In this document: positions 46,791 through 59,747 of the stretch, one piece after another
Numbering within the stretch: position 1 is the first letter of the stretch
Layout of the letters: the number at the start of each line of letters is the position of its first letter
NCBI GenBank assembly: GCA_038503035.1
Contig: JAVSML010024609.1
Span: forward strand, 888,591 to 952,590
Reading direction: 5' to 3'
Source of the DNA: Crocodylus rhombifer
Taxonomy: Eukaryota; Chordata; Crocodylia; Crocodylidae
DNA: 64,000 bases
The notes under the pieces: generated by a model
Database searches by the model: none
Seen by the model: only the letters and a program-made list of their open reading frames with translations
What the model was told of the DNA's origin: nothing
Made by a program: the position numbers and the translations under genes

Positions 46791-47221
46791 TAGGGCTGTG
46801 CGAAACTTTGGTTCCTGATTTGATTTGGTGGAGATTCGGCCTGATTCAGTCGCCAAGTCTCCAAATCCAAATTGAATCAGGAGACCCTTTAATCTCTCCA
46901 AATCGAACCTGAACCCTCTCAATCAATTCAAAGAGATTCGGAAAGACTTGGCGGTTTGGACGTAGACTCCAGCAGACCCGAAAGTGGACTGGAAGTACTT
47001 CTGGTCCACTTTTGGGTTTCCTGCTGAGAACACAGGGTGCCCTCCCCCCTGCACTTCTGTGGGATGCTACATCTGCCCTGCCATTGGAGCATTCATGAGC
47101 CATGCCGGGTGCCTTGGAGTATGTAGAAAAAACATTAAAAGCTGTGTCTATGTCCGAATTGCTGAGTCTCCAAATCAGCATCAAATCTTCAGATTTGGAT
47201 TCAGCTGAATCGAATCGGGAC
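46791..47221. mobile_element. tagggctgtgcg-end DNA transposon, one end preserved
   Basis: Left end tagggctgtgcgaaactttg is nearly identical to the inverted right end of the element at 23616-24541. Many ttcg/gattcgg words follow, and near 47195-47219 the inverted words gattcagctgaatcgaatcg appear. The right TIR is missing where the CR1 fragment starts. Confidence 0.6.
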
Positions 47222-47493
47222 AGTGACGAGGAACAATAGCCAGAAGCTGCTGGAGAACAGGTTCAGGTTAGAGATTAGGAGGCACTATTTCACTATTAGG
47301 CTGGCTAGGATCTGGAACCAACTTCGTAGGGAAGTGGTCCTCGCTCCTACCTGGAGTAAATTCAAAAAGAGGTTGGACGAACACCTGTCTGAGGTCATGT
47401 GATTCCAGCATGTGCTCCTGCCAGTGGCAAGGAATCAGATTAAATGATCTGTTCAGGTCCCTTCTGACCCCAAACTACTATGAAACTATGAAA
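47222..47493 (+). repeat. CR1 LINE 3' end
   Basis: Sense CR1 tail: ggttagagattaggaggcac, ggctaggatctggaaccaac, ttcgtagggaagtggtcctc, caaaaagaggttggacgaac, then cttctgaccccaaactacta and the terminal tgaaactatgaaa octamer-like repeat. It encodes the last residues of ORF2 (…ARIWNQLRREVVLAP-like) and the UTR. Severely 5' truncated; well preserved. Confidence 0.9.
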
Positions 47494-47499
47494 TGAGGG

Positions 47500-50400
47500 T
47501 GAAATCCCCTCTCTGCTTAGGTGTTTAACAAACGGTAATTTACAACAGCAACTAAAGAATAGGTTGTTCATAAATCTAGAAACACCTACAGTTAATGTTA
47601 ACCAGAAAGGAGGGGCATGTTAGGAGATTTCCAGTGGCAGGTCCTCGGTGGTATATGCCCTCAGAGTTCTCTGAATCAGTGAAGCAGCACTGATCTACTG
47701 AAGCTAGTTGTTTTCCCCCCACCCCCCAAATCATTTCCCCCCATACAACAATGCAATGCGACGGTACAACTGTCCAGAAGAATTCTCAGGGCGTGGATGA
47801 AATATCAGACTGAGAAGAGCCAACAGCTTCATGGTTAATGAGAACATGAGACCCATTTTCAGGTCCCTGTTTGTGAGCTAGGGCTTGAGACTAACTCTTC
47901 AGCATCCCAGGTGGGCTGTCAAGTTAGCCTTCCAGTGAACATGTAATTATTTAACCAATGTGGAAAAGCTCCCAAGGGAGAGATTGAAAAAATGTGAGAC
48001 GGGCACAGTAGCTGGTGGCTCCCTTAGGTACTGGGCCCTCCTTCAAACCCTTCCATATGTTTTCAGTAAAAATTTTGAAAGATCCCATTTTCATTATGAC
48101 AAAACACAAAAACAATTTTCAAAACCAGGCATTTCTCTTATGCAGCAGACTTAATATTTTCTGGCCTGCCATTTTTATATTGGGTGAGTTTCTGGCTCAC
48201 TGCATTTCCAGTACCTGTTCTCCGTTAATCTTTTTTTTTTTTTTTTTTAAGTAGCTGTTTTTAGCCTTGAATCTCAATTCATATAACAGTATGAATCCAA
48301 GGCTTAAGAAGGACTTAGGTAACTCAGAGACCTTGTACTGGTCTTCTGCATAGGAATAAATTTTGTCCCCAGTGAACAAGTAATTAGTTTGGGGTACGTG
48401 CTGGAAAAAAAATTGTGACGGGAGGAGTGAAGGGAGTTGTTTTGGTGCCTCCTTCTCTCATCCCCCTTCCCCCCAATACTGTCTTTTTTAAATGAATCCT
48501 TTTAACATTAGTAAACAAAAAAGATATCGAACATATTTGCCAATATGTTGGTGGTAGGCACGTCTTTCTGCTGGTGATGCTTCTAACTTCATAACAGTGT
48601 ATCATTTTGTTACTAATTCACTTAGCGTCCCCCCCCCTCCTCCCCCCCCTGTTTTCTGAAGAACATGTTCAAAACAAGAAATGTTGGATTATGGAAGCCA
48701 TTTATTATAATTTTATTTTCAATGAAATAGCTAGACCATAGCAAATGTCTTCATTAATTACCATTTCAGAATTTATCACTCTCAATTCTTCCCTCAAAGT
48801 TCAAAGCTGAGCTCAATGATGTATTAGCAATTATCGTTTCACATTGTTAGCTAAGGCTCAGCAGGTTTTTTCCCTTTAAAGTCTTGAGTCATTGGGGAAT
48901 AGCTAAAACCTCAGGTACTTCACATCGCATTGGGGTAACAGGTGACTGATTTTTTAATATGCAAGTTCTGCAAAGGACCTATCTGTATGCTCTTTTTCAG
49001 ACCCAAATCCTGTAGAACCTGAAGCATACCCGTAATTTTGCTACCAGAGGCACTAATTTATCTCACTTGGTAGCTGTGTTGGAAAAATTAAGCACTTGCC
49101 AAACAATTTTTTGTAGTGTCAGGACATGTATTAATGTCTATGAACTGAAGGCAGGAGCATGTCCAAATTCTTTAGGAAAAGTTTTTCAGCCTGTTTTGTC
49201 CCACAGTGGCACACTAACCATTTGTCAGCATCACGCAACCATTCACATTTAAATGCCGTATAACTTTTACTTTCCTCAACAACATAGTTTCATTTTTCTT
49301 TGGAGATGTGACTACTGTAAAACTAGATTTGAACTTTGAAAAACCGATAATTGCAGAGACGATTTGCTGTAAATGGGTTCTACTGGGAACCTTTCACCTT
49401 TTTCCCCTTCTGGTACGGCCCTTTGGTATTTGAAAACATTTAATTGCAGTCAAACATTTTGTGTGAAAAGAGCCAAAGTAATGGGAACAGAGCCCTGAAG
49501 GGATAATGCTAAAAAGGAGCAGAGCACAGTATTTCTAGAGAATAGCTTATTTGCATTAATAATAAAATTGATCCATAGCAGCTGAGAAGAACTAGGACTC
49601 AAAATACTACCCCAAGCAAAAAAAGGATTTCATTCCATGGGATAATAAAATTCTTCTCTATACAAAAATTAGTCTTGTAAGTAATATTTATTAAAAAATG
49701 CTGGTGTGGCCAGAAGAAGAAGGGAAAGTCTTAGTGTTCTAGTGTGAGCAATGAAAATTGTCAGTGAAAACATTGTCTATGTCCTGTGATGAGCTGTACA
49801 CTTTACAACACACAGCTCCAATGATGATGTTCTCTTTCTATTTTTGATCAACCCCAGGTATCAGCAGGTGCTCAGGAAGGGAGTGGGAAAAGCTGAAGGA
49901 CATATACTTGTTTTCCCTCTTTGGAAAAATGTGTTTTTCATAATCACAACCAAGGCTGGAAAGCAGACTTTTAGGTAAACTAGATTAGTTGACTTTGGAG
50001 TTTTCAGTCTCTTCCATTGTTCCTATAAAAATACTGATTGCACAGCATAACTTTCTGCTTCTGTAGTCTGAAGTGGAAAATATCACCATGTACTAATATT
50101 GGGTCTAGACCTTCAGAAATAAGCCACCTCTTAGGCAAACAATTTAGCACTGTACAGAAAGTGGCAACAAAGCCAAGCACTGAACTGAGATCTTCTGAGT
50201 TGTTGCCTTAACCTGGAGACTAGCTTTTGAAAAAGGTTTGAGGGCCACTGTGGGAAACTCAAAGGCAGTACATCACTGCTTTTCTTTAAATTGGCCTGTA
50301 TAGGTCAGGTCCCCAGCATGGGTTAATCAATGCTATGCTAAAGTCAACTGAGCTGAATTGAGAAATACCAGTGGGAAGATTGGGTCCTGGACTTCAGGCA

Positions 50401-50790
50401 TTAATACTTATTGTCACAAATACCAATTGTTTTTTCAAAAATTTTTCAGATATTAATTTAGTCTTGCAGATTTCCAGTGGGGTAGATGCTAGGCTTCCTG
50501 GTTCATGGGAAAGCTTGGGGGTCTTTTTATTTGGTTTTTGTTAAACCAAGCCCACCACATTTGATACATTTCTGCCAGACAGGCAGCTGCCTGGACCTTG
50601 CAGCTGCTCTGTGAAATGGGAGCTTTCAGGATCCCTGGTCCTGGGACAGACCTCCCAGGAATTCAGGTGATATTCCATCAGATTTGGAAATGTTAATAAA
50701 CCTTGAGATGTCTTGTACAAAAAAAAAATCGGGTAGGGAGTTCAAGGAATCAAGTTATTTAAAAAAATATTCATAGCTTTCACAGCTTTC
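47500..50790. other. Intronic sequence, nothing recognisable
   Basis: AT-rich with poly-T near 48230-48250 and a C-rich run at about 48628-48650. Frames of 60-80 codons show no similarity. Confidence 0.4.
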
Positions 50791-50799
50791 ACACAGCCT

Positions 50800-50950
50800 C
50801 AGTATTAGACAGGAATTATTCCTATTGTTTAATGTACCCAAGAGAAAGAGAAGACAGCTCACCCAAGCCCCTCAGAGACCTAAGCCTAAGCTAGAATTTA
50901 GGTGATCCTGGCTTCTTGTGCCTACTAAGTCCATTGACCATTCTACCTAT
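50800..50950 (-). repeat. MIR-like SINE remnant
   Basis: Antisense MIR order: aggaattattcctattgttt, agagaaagagaagacagctc, acccaagcccctcagagacc, aattTaggtgatcctggctt and a ctaagtccattgaccattct tail. Confidence 0.6.
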
Positions 50951-50954
50951 ATGA

Positions 50955-52125
50955 GGAGCATATTAAAATGACTACTGAAACTGTGGGAAAAGACCTTTTT
51001 ATTTTATAGCTTATAGTTTAATGGACAGCTTCACAAAAATCAGTTGTACAAGTTGTTCTTACAGGCATTCAGAGTGCTTACCTCCACTCTCATTAGTTCC
51101 TTAATGGGCTGTTTTGATAAACACCAGTAAAAAATATTGTTTAATAGTGACAGCATCATGCTGCTAAAGTTGAATAAACCCTACTGCATTTGTTCCAGTG
51201 TCATCTTTTCTGAACATGGTCAAGTTATAAAGAGTTGTTTGAAATATGCCAAAGAACAAGGAATGAAAAAAAGCATCCAAAACGTCGGTGAGAGGCGTTT
51301 ATATTTAGAAATCTGCTGAAATGCAAATGACAATATTTAGTTTAAAAGCAAATCAATTTTTTAAAGTATTCTTGTGATTAAAAAATGACAAGCAGCACAA
51401 AAGAACTACCAACTTCAAGGCAGGGAGGGGGTCCTACCTTTCTGTTGCCAGGTTCAGGAATGGGTAGCCGTAACCTCATGCTAGTTCACTAGGTGTGCCA
51501 CAAGGTGGCAGTAATAAGATATGGAAGTGAAACTTTCTGCAGCATTATAAAGTGAGTCACATCAAATATTGTTCCACATATCAGTGTAATGTTATTTTCT
51601 GCCTTTGCTCTAAAAGTATCTCCATTGGAATGAAGATTTTTTTAAATAGCATTAGGGGGGATAAAGGTGGAACAAGCACCTTTTCACTTAAAAACAGAAG
51701 TCACTTTAAAAGATTAGTTAGTGGAAAGATAACTTTGGAAAGTGTATTAATTAGTATTTGATCGAGACATTTGATATTGACCTTCAATTGTCAATTACAA
51801 TTGAAATAACTTTCTTTCTCATTGCCTCTTTACCAGAAATATTTTCCATGGCTTTGTGCTACTTTTCTTTTCACTGAATATGGGTGTGATCAGAGACATA
51901 GCATTTTCCTTTCTTTCTTTTTAAAAATAAAACCTTTTAATTAATATCATTTATCTCAAGAAGCTGAGAAGCCCCAAAGTGATAGGAAGTTAGTCATAAG
52001 GACTTAGCACTGGAAAATTGCTTTAAACTTTCTTCCTATAAATCTTCTGCTATGGTTTAGGTAGTAGACATTCAGAAACTCTGGGATCAGTTTTTGCCTT
52101 TCACAGACTCACAGTATTACTCAAA
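50955..52125. other. Intronic sequence, nothing recognisable
   Basis: AT-rich; 69-codon frame 51552-51761 without known similarity. Confidence 0.4.
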
Positions 52126-52127
52126 CC

Positions 52128-52565
52128 ATCATAGATTCATAGATGTTAGGGTCGGAAGGGACCTTAGTAGGTCATCGAGTCCGACGCCCTGGGGTCAGAA
52201 GACCCCAGCTAGGTGCTTGCCCAGTCTCCTCTTGAATACCCCCAAGGTAGATGAGAGCACCACCTCCCTTGGAAGCCCATTCCTTATTCTGGCAACCCTT
52301 ACTGTGAAGCAGTTCTTGTTAATGCCCAACCTAAATCTGCTGTCCGTCACTTTGTGGCCATTGTCCCTAGTTACTCCAGGGGGTGCCCTAGTAAATAGAG
52401 CATCTCCTATTCCCTGCTGCCCTCCCCTGAATTTATAGGCAGCCACAAGATCACCTCTCAGACTTCTCTTGAAAAGGCTGAAAAGATGGAGATCCCTCAG
52501 TCTCTCCTCTTAGAGCCATATGAGTGGCCCTCCTCTGGACCCTCTTGAGGCCAAACAGGGAAAAA
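52128..52565 (-). repeat. CR1 LINE 3' fragment
   Basis: Antisense copy. The minus frame 52446-52195 reads PPGVTRDNGHKVTDSRFRLG, then FTVRVARIRNGLPREV and FKRRLGKHLAGVF, the CR1 ORF2 C-terminus. The 3' end at left is tagattcatagatgttaggg, tcggaagggaccttagtagg. About 430 bp. Confidence 0.9.
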
Positions 52566-52944
52566 AATGGATCTTGGCATCTAAAACCGGACCTGGGTAG
52601 ACTTTAGTACGAAAGACCAGATTGCAGTCCAAAAAAAAGAAAAGTTTTTCTGGAAGCTCCTTAATGTGCTAGGCACCTCCCTATTCCCCTAGAAAGTTCT
52701 TGAAGTTTATACTTATATTTCTAGGTCCCTAGCCCCACTGCCAGTGCTTCATTGGGATCCAGAATTGCAGTGGAGTGGTGCTCTGGGAGGGAAGGGAACA
52801 TGAGAGAGAGAGGGAAGGGGCAGGGGCATGATCCTGTATGCATTCTCTGAGCATGCAGATGCAATGCTGAGCATGGACCCCGCACACATCGTTAAAACCT
52901 GGCTGGTGGTAATGCTTGCCACTGAACACCTTTCTGTCAAATAC

Positions 52945-53210
52945 CTTCATGGTTAGAAATATAAGACCTTAGGACTAGAGTGGACCTCCTAGTCATCAAG
53001 TAGGATGCCCTGCTATCACATGCACTATGTCATATAACACCCTTAAATTTATCTATCTCCAAAAAAAATAAAAAAGTTTTTTCACTCCCATTGGTCTGAT
53101 TGGGAGGCTGTTCCAAAACCTGATTGCTGTAAAGATGCATAGCATAACAATAGCTGCGTACATTTCTTTTGTTTAGACAATCAGTTATCTCAGCAAAGCA
53201 AACTAAGAGC
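52945..53210 (-). repeat. Old CR1 3' fragment
   Basis: aatataagaccttaggacta, gagtggacctcctagtcatc, gatgccctgctatc and ggctgttccaaaacctgatt follow the antisense order of a CR1 3' end. Strongly diverged. Confidence 0.5.
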
Positions 53211-53729
53211 TTAATCTGACACAGTTTTCATCTAGCCATTATTATCCCATAAGATCTAATTTCATGTCATATACTAATAATGTAGTTATAGCTATTGCAC
53301 ATACAGGGGTTGCATATTCTCCCATTTTCCATTTACTATCCATTTTAATTATCTTTTCTTCAAGATCTGTTTAAAGCCACGTGTCCTGAAGTCAAACATA
53401 CAGACTTAAATTACCCCAGTTTTTTGTTGTTGTTTTTTTTTTTGCTTCCTATTTGCTAATCTCCAGTTACATGACTTGTTACATGACTTGATATGATTAT
53501 TAACAATATTTGCTACTGGACCTGCAGTTGTGTGCACCAGTTCCTACAGAACTGTGGGCTGGAGATTACCCCACCATTGACCACTTTTGCTTCCATCTCA
53601 GTTGTATCAGTTCCCACATTCTGATTCCCATTATGCATCATGCCTTGTCCCCAAGATTGCTGACCCAAGAAATTATTTTTTTTTTACTGACAATCTTCAC
53701 ATTTCTTGTTGATAGAGAAACTTTTTTTT

Positions 53730-53790
53730 TTACTAACCTGGATTTTTATGGTCAGTAAAGATTTTTTTTTCAGTTGGCAGCCCTGTATAT
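53730..53790. repeat. hAT-like right end fragment
   Basis: Ends ttcagttggcagccctg (complement cagggctgccaactgaa), preceded by ggatttttatggtcagtaaa. The same ggattttta...agttggcaRccctg pattern recurs at 54247-54321. Partner left ends not identified. Confidence 0.4.
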
Positions 53791-53794
53791 CTGC

Positions 53795-54245
53795 AGCAGT
53801 GGTTTTATACCCTGCTGCCCATGTCAGGAATCGACTGACATGCCTGTCTGCACCCCGCATCATGCCTGTCTGCACCCCTTAGCTTGCCCCCCAATGGCTT
53901 CACTCATCCTGCCCCAGCATGGATCCCCACCCACTGCCTCTCCCTTTCCAGGCCTGCAGCTGTGTCCTGGCCACACTTCCCCCACCCTATACCTTTGATG
54001 GAGCAGGTGGCAGAGACAGAGGACAGACGTAGGGACTCAGCAGCAGCATAGTGCTAGACAAGGGGGAAGTGTCTAGAAGACTCCTGTGAGTGCAAAGTCC
54101 TGACCAAAGCTGTGTGCATGAAGGGTACTGTGCTGCCACACAGACAGCATGTGGCTCTGCTGTGGTTTGTCTAGCTTTCAGTGCTACTCCAGCTGTTTTT
54201 TCCATGGGCAGAGCGTAAAGCTCTGGTGCCACCTCCATGTCTTTA
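53795..54245. other. GC-richer stretch, unassigned
   Basis: Contains a local duplication catgcctgtctgcacccc (53838 onward, twice within 40 bp). No family recognised. Possibly part of the hAT-like element bounded at 54321. Confidence 0.35.
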
Positions 54246-54246
54246 T

Positions 54247-54321
54247 GGATTTTTACGAACAGGCATTTTTAGGGTGCATTTTTTGGAGCATCCACGAATT
54301 TGCAGACAGTTGGCAACCCTG
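54247..54321. repeat. hAT-like right end fragment
   Basis: ggatttttacgaacaggcat followed by agacagttggcaaccctg. The reverse complement begins cagggttgccaactgtctg, a hAT-type terminus. Related to the end at 53790. Confidence 0.45.
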
Positions 54322-54799
54322 CTTACCATGAGGCAAGTATCCATTTTGTGCTGGGGTCATGCCTTGATTTATCTTTTCCATTCTCAACCTGTTTTGTTCT
54401 GTGTTCTTTTCCTTCTTTCTGTAGCTGATGAGCCTTTTGTTGTTTGTCTTAATGTCTCTGCAAGGTCTAAGTCAGCTTGACTCTTGGAAATTCTCATTTC
54501 ATTCCAGCACTTCTGGCCTTTAAAACTTAGCTTTCCTGGCCATTTAATCTCTCTTTCCATTTCGTATAGGTCAGAGGTCCATATGATCCTCACAGACTAT
54601 TGGGCTAGTATGGACGAGGCATGGTTGTTTCTGTTGCCAGTGGCATGCAGACATGAGCACCACTGTCTCCCCAGTCTGAATCACCATGTACAGATGGGTT
54701 AACTGGAGGCAGCTTTTTGATACAAATCCAGAGCAAGTCTTGACTATGTGCCCCTGGAACTGCAGCAAGTGGCCTTAATCACACTGCTGCCACACCCTT

Positions 54800-55590
54800 C
54801 TTTTCCTTTCTGTAGGCTCTCTTTTTATTCCTAATATCTTTCTTAAGGTGGTTATTCATCCAAAAAAAAAAACTTTCCCTTGTATGGGATGCAGATTTAT
54901 GATAGTTTTAGCACCCTTTCCTGGATGAAATTCAAGGCCTTCCTACATTCACAGCCCTGAGCTCCTTAGCCTAGTCAGCATAGTTATTAACTGCTCCCTT
55001 TAGTGTATTAAAGCTTGCCTTTTAAGTTTGTTCTTCCATTTAATTTCTACTGAATCAACTTGTGGTCATTCAATCCAAGGTTATTTTCTGAGACCCGTTT
55101 ATAATGCTCTCATTACTTACTAGAACCAGATCTAAAATTGCTTCTTCTTTTGTTAATTCTGTGATTTTTTTGGATGAGGATCTTCATTGGCAGTTAAATC
55201 CAGGAATATCTGAGCCACATCATGATTTGTATCATTTATTCTCCCATCTATATGTGTTGAGTAAAACCCTCAATTATGACAATTTCAGTTGTACTTATTT
55301 CTCTAATAATATCACCAATATCTTCATCCAAATCTGATTCTGAAGACCCATAGGAGACACCCAGCACTTACCCCCCAGTAGGACCTCCTGAGTACCTGTT
55401 CTTATTTCTTTAAAAACAGATGACTTAATTAGCACAAACTGCTATCCAAGCACCTTTATTTCTGTCTGCGTAGTTCCTATCCTTTACTACCTGTTTCATA
55501 GTCATGATTCATTTTCTATCTTTTTTTTTTCATTGGGCATTATCCCATAATCTCTAATTTCATGTCATATACCAATAGGTCTAGATCCTC
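54800..55590 (-). repeat. Ancient CR1 ORF2 5'-region fragment (endonuclease/linker)
   Basis: Phrases such as gaatcaacttgtggtcattc, ttactagaaccagatctaaa, attgcttcttcttttgttaa parallel the antisense CR1 text at 16930-17050 (gttcatgattgctgtcaccc, gttgccaggatgaggtcgag). Heavily eroded. Confidence 0.5.
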
Positions 55591-55594
55591 AATT

Positions 55595-56845
55595 TTGTAG
55601 CTCAATCTCTTGGTATTTGCTTTAGCACTTGACCAAAAAGTGAGAGACTATGATTCAATGGCTTCCATCCCTAAAGATGGAATGATAATGTACACTGCAT
55701 TATCATTGAGTTCCAGAATCAAAACCAAATCCACCTCAAAGAGGAAGGAAAAATTATAACTCTCCCATTTTCCAGGACTGAGCACCCTAACACTGGTTAC
55801 AGTCATACTTGCTCTCTGTCCCAATAAGTGTTGAATCCTTTCCTACAGAGTAGCACCCTCCTGCAAAATAGGGGATGGGTTTGAATCCCCTTGCTCCATG
55901 AAGGCAGTTGAATCCAGGTTGTGAGCAAATATTTAATAATGAAGCTATTGCATATTAAGGGGTCCCCGCCATTTCTTTGAGTCATCTTCTGAAAAGAGGG
56001 AAAATAAAAGTGTGGCTCTGTTCAGTTTTTAAAGAAAAGAGGTAAGCACATACCTTCAGGTTTCCATCTTGTGAATCCCAAGTGCATCAGGAGTATTAAA
56101 TAAGTTGCCTAAGCCCTGGAAATAAGTGGGGGTTTAAGACATACCCTTGTCCTCAACATTCCCCTGTTGGCTAGCTTGAGATGATAATAACCTTTCTGAC
56201 TTGAGGCAGTGCCTCACTCAGTGTGCTTTGGCACTCATGGTTTTTTAATATCATTCTGGAGTGCCTAATTCTCCCCATACATTTTATAGGGAACCTAACA
56301 TGGGTCTGGATTGTATGCCAGGAATCAAGAGCCAAAAAGTTTGGTGTAACAATGCTCAGGACTGCAGTGCCTACGTTCCTTTCAGAATCTAGTGCTCCAT
56401 CCTTTAACCATCTTTTATCTTCTACTTCCTTCACTTGTCCCATCTATATGGGGGTTGCTGTTGCAGATCCTGGCTCTCCACTGGCTTTGGTCATATACAT
56501 CTTCATCTTCCAACTCCTTCTCTCATGTCTCTCTCCCCTATATCTCTCCATCTCATCTCCACATCGTGCTGATTTGGCACAGGTTTTCATAGCCGGATGC
56601 CCTTCCTGGCACTAATCCTTCTCTTTTATCCAGGCTTGGGACTGGTATTAGATGGGTAGAATCCATCCATGGTGGACTTCTTTAACCATCTTTTATATCC
56701 ATAAGAATTGTTCAAGGTTAGCATTTCATATTAATTAATTTTGATTCAGTAAACTTCAAGGAGGAGCATGTTTGCCAATTTATATGGCTACCTGTTGTCT
56801 CTCTTCTCAGACATTAGATGCTGTCTTCACACCAATGCTAATTTT
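55595..56845. other. Intronic sequence, nothing firm
   Basis: Pyrimidine-rich around 56400-56640. The 130-codon frame at 56223-56615 has no family resemblance. Confidence 0.35.
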
Positions 56846-56849
56846 AAGT

Positions 56850-56950
56850 ACTGCCTGTGTAACACTGAACAAAGCCTATAGCCCCTCTGTACTTCATTTT
56901 TCCATCTGTAAAACAGATATGATGCTAATTAGCAGACATGTTCAAACTAC
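56850..56950 (+). repeat. MIR-like SINE remnant
   Basis: tgtgtaacactgaacaaagc, cctctgtacttcatttttcc, atctgtaaaacagatatgat is a recognisable MIR sense core. Confidence 0.6.
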
Positions 56951-57612
56951 ATTTTTCCCCCACATTGTTTGTCTTGGAAAATAATAGAGTGCTCAGTCTG
57001 CTTAACTATGGCTTAGTTAAAATAAAAGTAGTCATAAGTTAATTATTGTCAAGGGTGTCATCCAAAACCAACTGAAGTCATTGGAAAGATTTCCATTGTC
57101 TTTGTCAGGCCCACTCGTGACAAGTAAACCTGCCTAAATAACCAGATTAATAGGCAGCATTAAAGTCCCTTTGTTCTGAGTTTCCCATGAAAACTAAAAA
57201 AAGTGAGATAACTGGAAAACAAATTGCTTTTCTGAGATCAGCATCCCCAGTGTATTGGAATGAAATTGCCTGGACAGTTAGTAAAATGATCTGGGTATTT
57301 TTCCATTACCCTCCCAATATGGAATACAATAATTTCTTTGTTTTTTCTATGCTTATGTTATTAATACAGGAGCAAGAAGAGGTTAGCCATTTGTAGTAGG
57401 GTATCTTTAGATGTAGGTGTAATTGTTATCTTTGTCCACACCCTAGCCTAGGACAGCTCATTATCAAATGTGCACACACTCCTATAGCTTTCCAGACCTG
57501 AAGAGAGATTCAGAGACAGACAATTTAAGATATTTCCAGATGTACCCCTTCTACTGGACACTGGTCAACAGCAGCAAGGGTTCAAATTTTGGGATACACA
57601 GTATGTTTTCAC

Positions 57613-58533
57613 TGTGGCTCGAGCTCCCACCCATAAATCTGGGATCACTGAATTTAGCTGGGGTGTCCCACATTAACAAAGCCCCCTCATTGCAAGCAGT
57701 GTAAACACAAAGGACAGATTTATTACAGAAAACAAAGGCAAGAAAAGCAAAGGAGAACACCACATGCAATTTAAGACACTACCAACTACAAGGCATAGTC
57801 TATAGGTTGCACCCTCCTGGGGAGGCTTCACCTGTGTCCAGGCAGTCTGGGACTTGGGAGATCCCCAAAGGGTAGTCCTGGGGGCCTGTACCCCTGTACC
57901 TGCCCTTCAGCAATAGGATGGACAGGAGGGCCCACACCGGAGAGTCTAATGAGCTGCTCCTTGGGATTCACTGCATCTTGGGGAGTTACCAGCGAGTGAA
58001 GATGCTTCTGCAGTACAAGGGACCTCTCGTTGCTCCCTGGGGAACTGTAGAGCACGGAGCTCCACGTCCACAGTGGACGGTGACGTGTGGCTTCAATCAG
58101 TGTACCGCACCCTGAAAATTTCTAATCCGAATCCCCAGCTCTGCTGGGGAAGAAAACGTGGACGCTCCCTTCACATAGCTCCACTTTGCTTCTCCAGTGC
58201 AGAGAAAAGGAGACCCCACCATGGGGAGCAGTTTCTTTAGTTCCCAATTTAGCTTTCCAGCTCTCGGCAGCCCCAAGAGAAAGAGGCCTGAGCCTCAGTT
58301 TAGAAGTTCCTGTATACCTGGTGTGACATCACCCAAGCTTTTCCAACCAGGGATTGCCCTACCCCAGCCTTTCTCTCAACCAGTTAATTTAAAAACAACA
58401 CCGCCCTGTTTTAGCCAATCAGGCTAGGAGTCAAGCCTCACTTGCTTAAGTGACGTAACTCCACACTCATTTATTTACTGTAACCAGGAGGGGTATCCTG
58501 TTTTGTTAAGCAATAGGCCTAACAAAAGCCACA
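57613..58533 (-). repeat. Possible solo LTR, about 0.92 kb, minus orientation
   Basis: A GC-richer block whose ends are inverted: tgtggc (57613-57618) and gccaca (58528-58533), i.e. TG...CA. Read on the minus strand it shows, in order, a CRE-like ttacgtca (58451-58458), a CCAAT box as ctgattggct (58413-58422), a tttaaa box near 58388, and AATAAA at 57718-57723, the order expected of U3 to R. No TSD could be identified and no internal retroviral genes are present. A different promoter-like repeat is possible. Confidence 0.38.
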
Positions 58534-58539
58534 GGTGTA

Positions 58540-59745
58540 GTAGTGAGCCTCTCTGTGGCTGGAGGTCTTGAGTTATGAGCTTGAGATTATAAAGTTGCCA
58601 GTTCAGATCTCCTCATTTTACCCAAGTGGGGGAGAAAAAACAAGATACTCAGCATAGAAATCATGGATTACAATACATGCTGTACAAAGTAGACATAAAA
58701 AGCACATAATTATATTTACACTAAAACACCTTTGCAGTACAAAGATGGCTTGTACATTTTGTGTGGGTTACACACAGTTCTGGGTATTATCATCTGAGCG
58801 TTAAAACCACGTACTTCTGGCAATGTTCAAACTGATGCAAATCTATCATGCACATAATTAGGTGGAGCAAGTTTCTTCTGGTTTTGGCTAGTTTATAGTA
58901 AAATCCAAAACATACTTTAAACATTTTTTCCCACAAGAATCCACTATATTATGTGTTGGGAGACACACCCACAAATTTAAGCACAAATTAGGAAACATGT
59001 GTTGAGCATTTGCACTGTCAGCCTGTAAACTGTAAACAGAACTCTAGATTAGAAAAGATAATGATGTGGTTTACAAACTATAGGAGAATCAGGTGATGAA
59101 GTGCAATATAGAACAGAAAAAAAGTAGACTAAAGAGTTATATCTAAGGGAAAGGGTTGCATTAATTATGGCTTTCCATTCTTTCAGAGAAATATACTTAA
59201 CCATTAAATGAAATTAAACTGAACACAATATCTTGAACAGTTTTGTACCTTTTGTAACAAGAGTAAAGGGGAAAAATACAATAGTACGTTTTGTTGTACA
59301 TCTTGGAACATACTGCATCCCTGATCTTTATTTGCATTTACTTTGACATCTCTTGATCTCTAGATGTAGACGTCTATGTCTTTTCCTTCCTTGCCTTCGC
59401 AACATAGATCTGATCCAAAATCTGTCAAATTGAATAGATTCTCATCGACCTCGTGGCCTGCAGCACGGTGTAGAGACACCTGAGCTATCTGCAGGTACCA
59501 ACAGCAATGTATCCATGGTAACATAGAGCTTCATACTGAGTAGTTTATTGAGAAGTAAGAAAGAATAGTCTGCTCTGTTCTTTATACTGCAATGGCTAGA
59601 CTGCTACCAGTAGCCAACCTGTCTAGCATAGAGTTAGCTCATCTACCTTTGTGCTATCCTGTGGTCACTGGGTGACTGCAGTTTAGAAATGTTCTGAGTA
59701 AATGTTCTTTTTCTGCACTAAGCCAAGCAAGCTTATTGAGGTAAA
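58540..59745. other. Intronic sequence, nothing firm
   Basis: A tRNA-box-B-like gccagttcagatctcc lies near 58600 but no tRNA fold was found. The rest is AT-rich. Confidence 0.4.
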
Positions 59746-59747
59746 GT

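Noticed and set aside
55261..55300. Possible next CACNA2D1 exon (ctcaattatgacaatttcag resembles a HNYD-like stretch)
   Set aside because: Only three or four residues agree, there is no acceptor in phase, and the sequence fits an ancient CR1 fragment.
58545..58625. Possible tRNA gene (box-B-like gttcagatctcc)
   Set aside because: No acceptor or anticodon stem could be paired and box A is poor.
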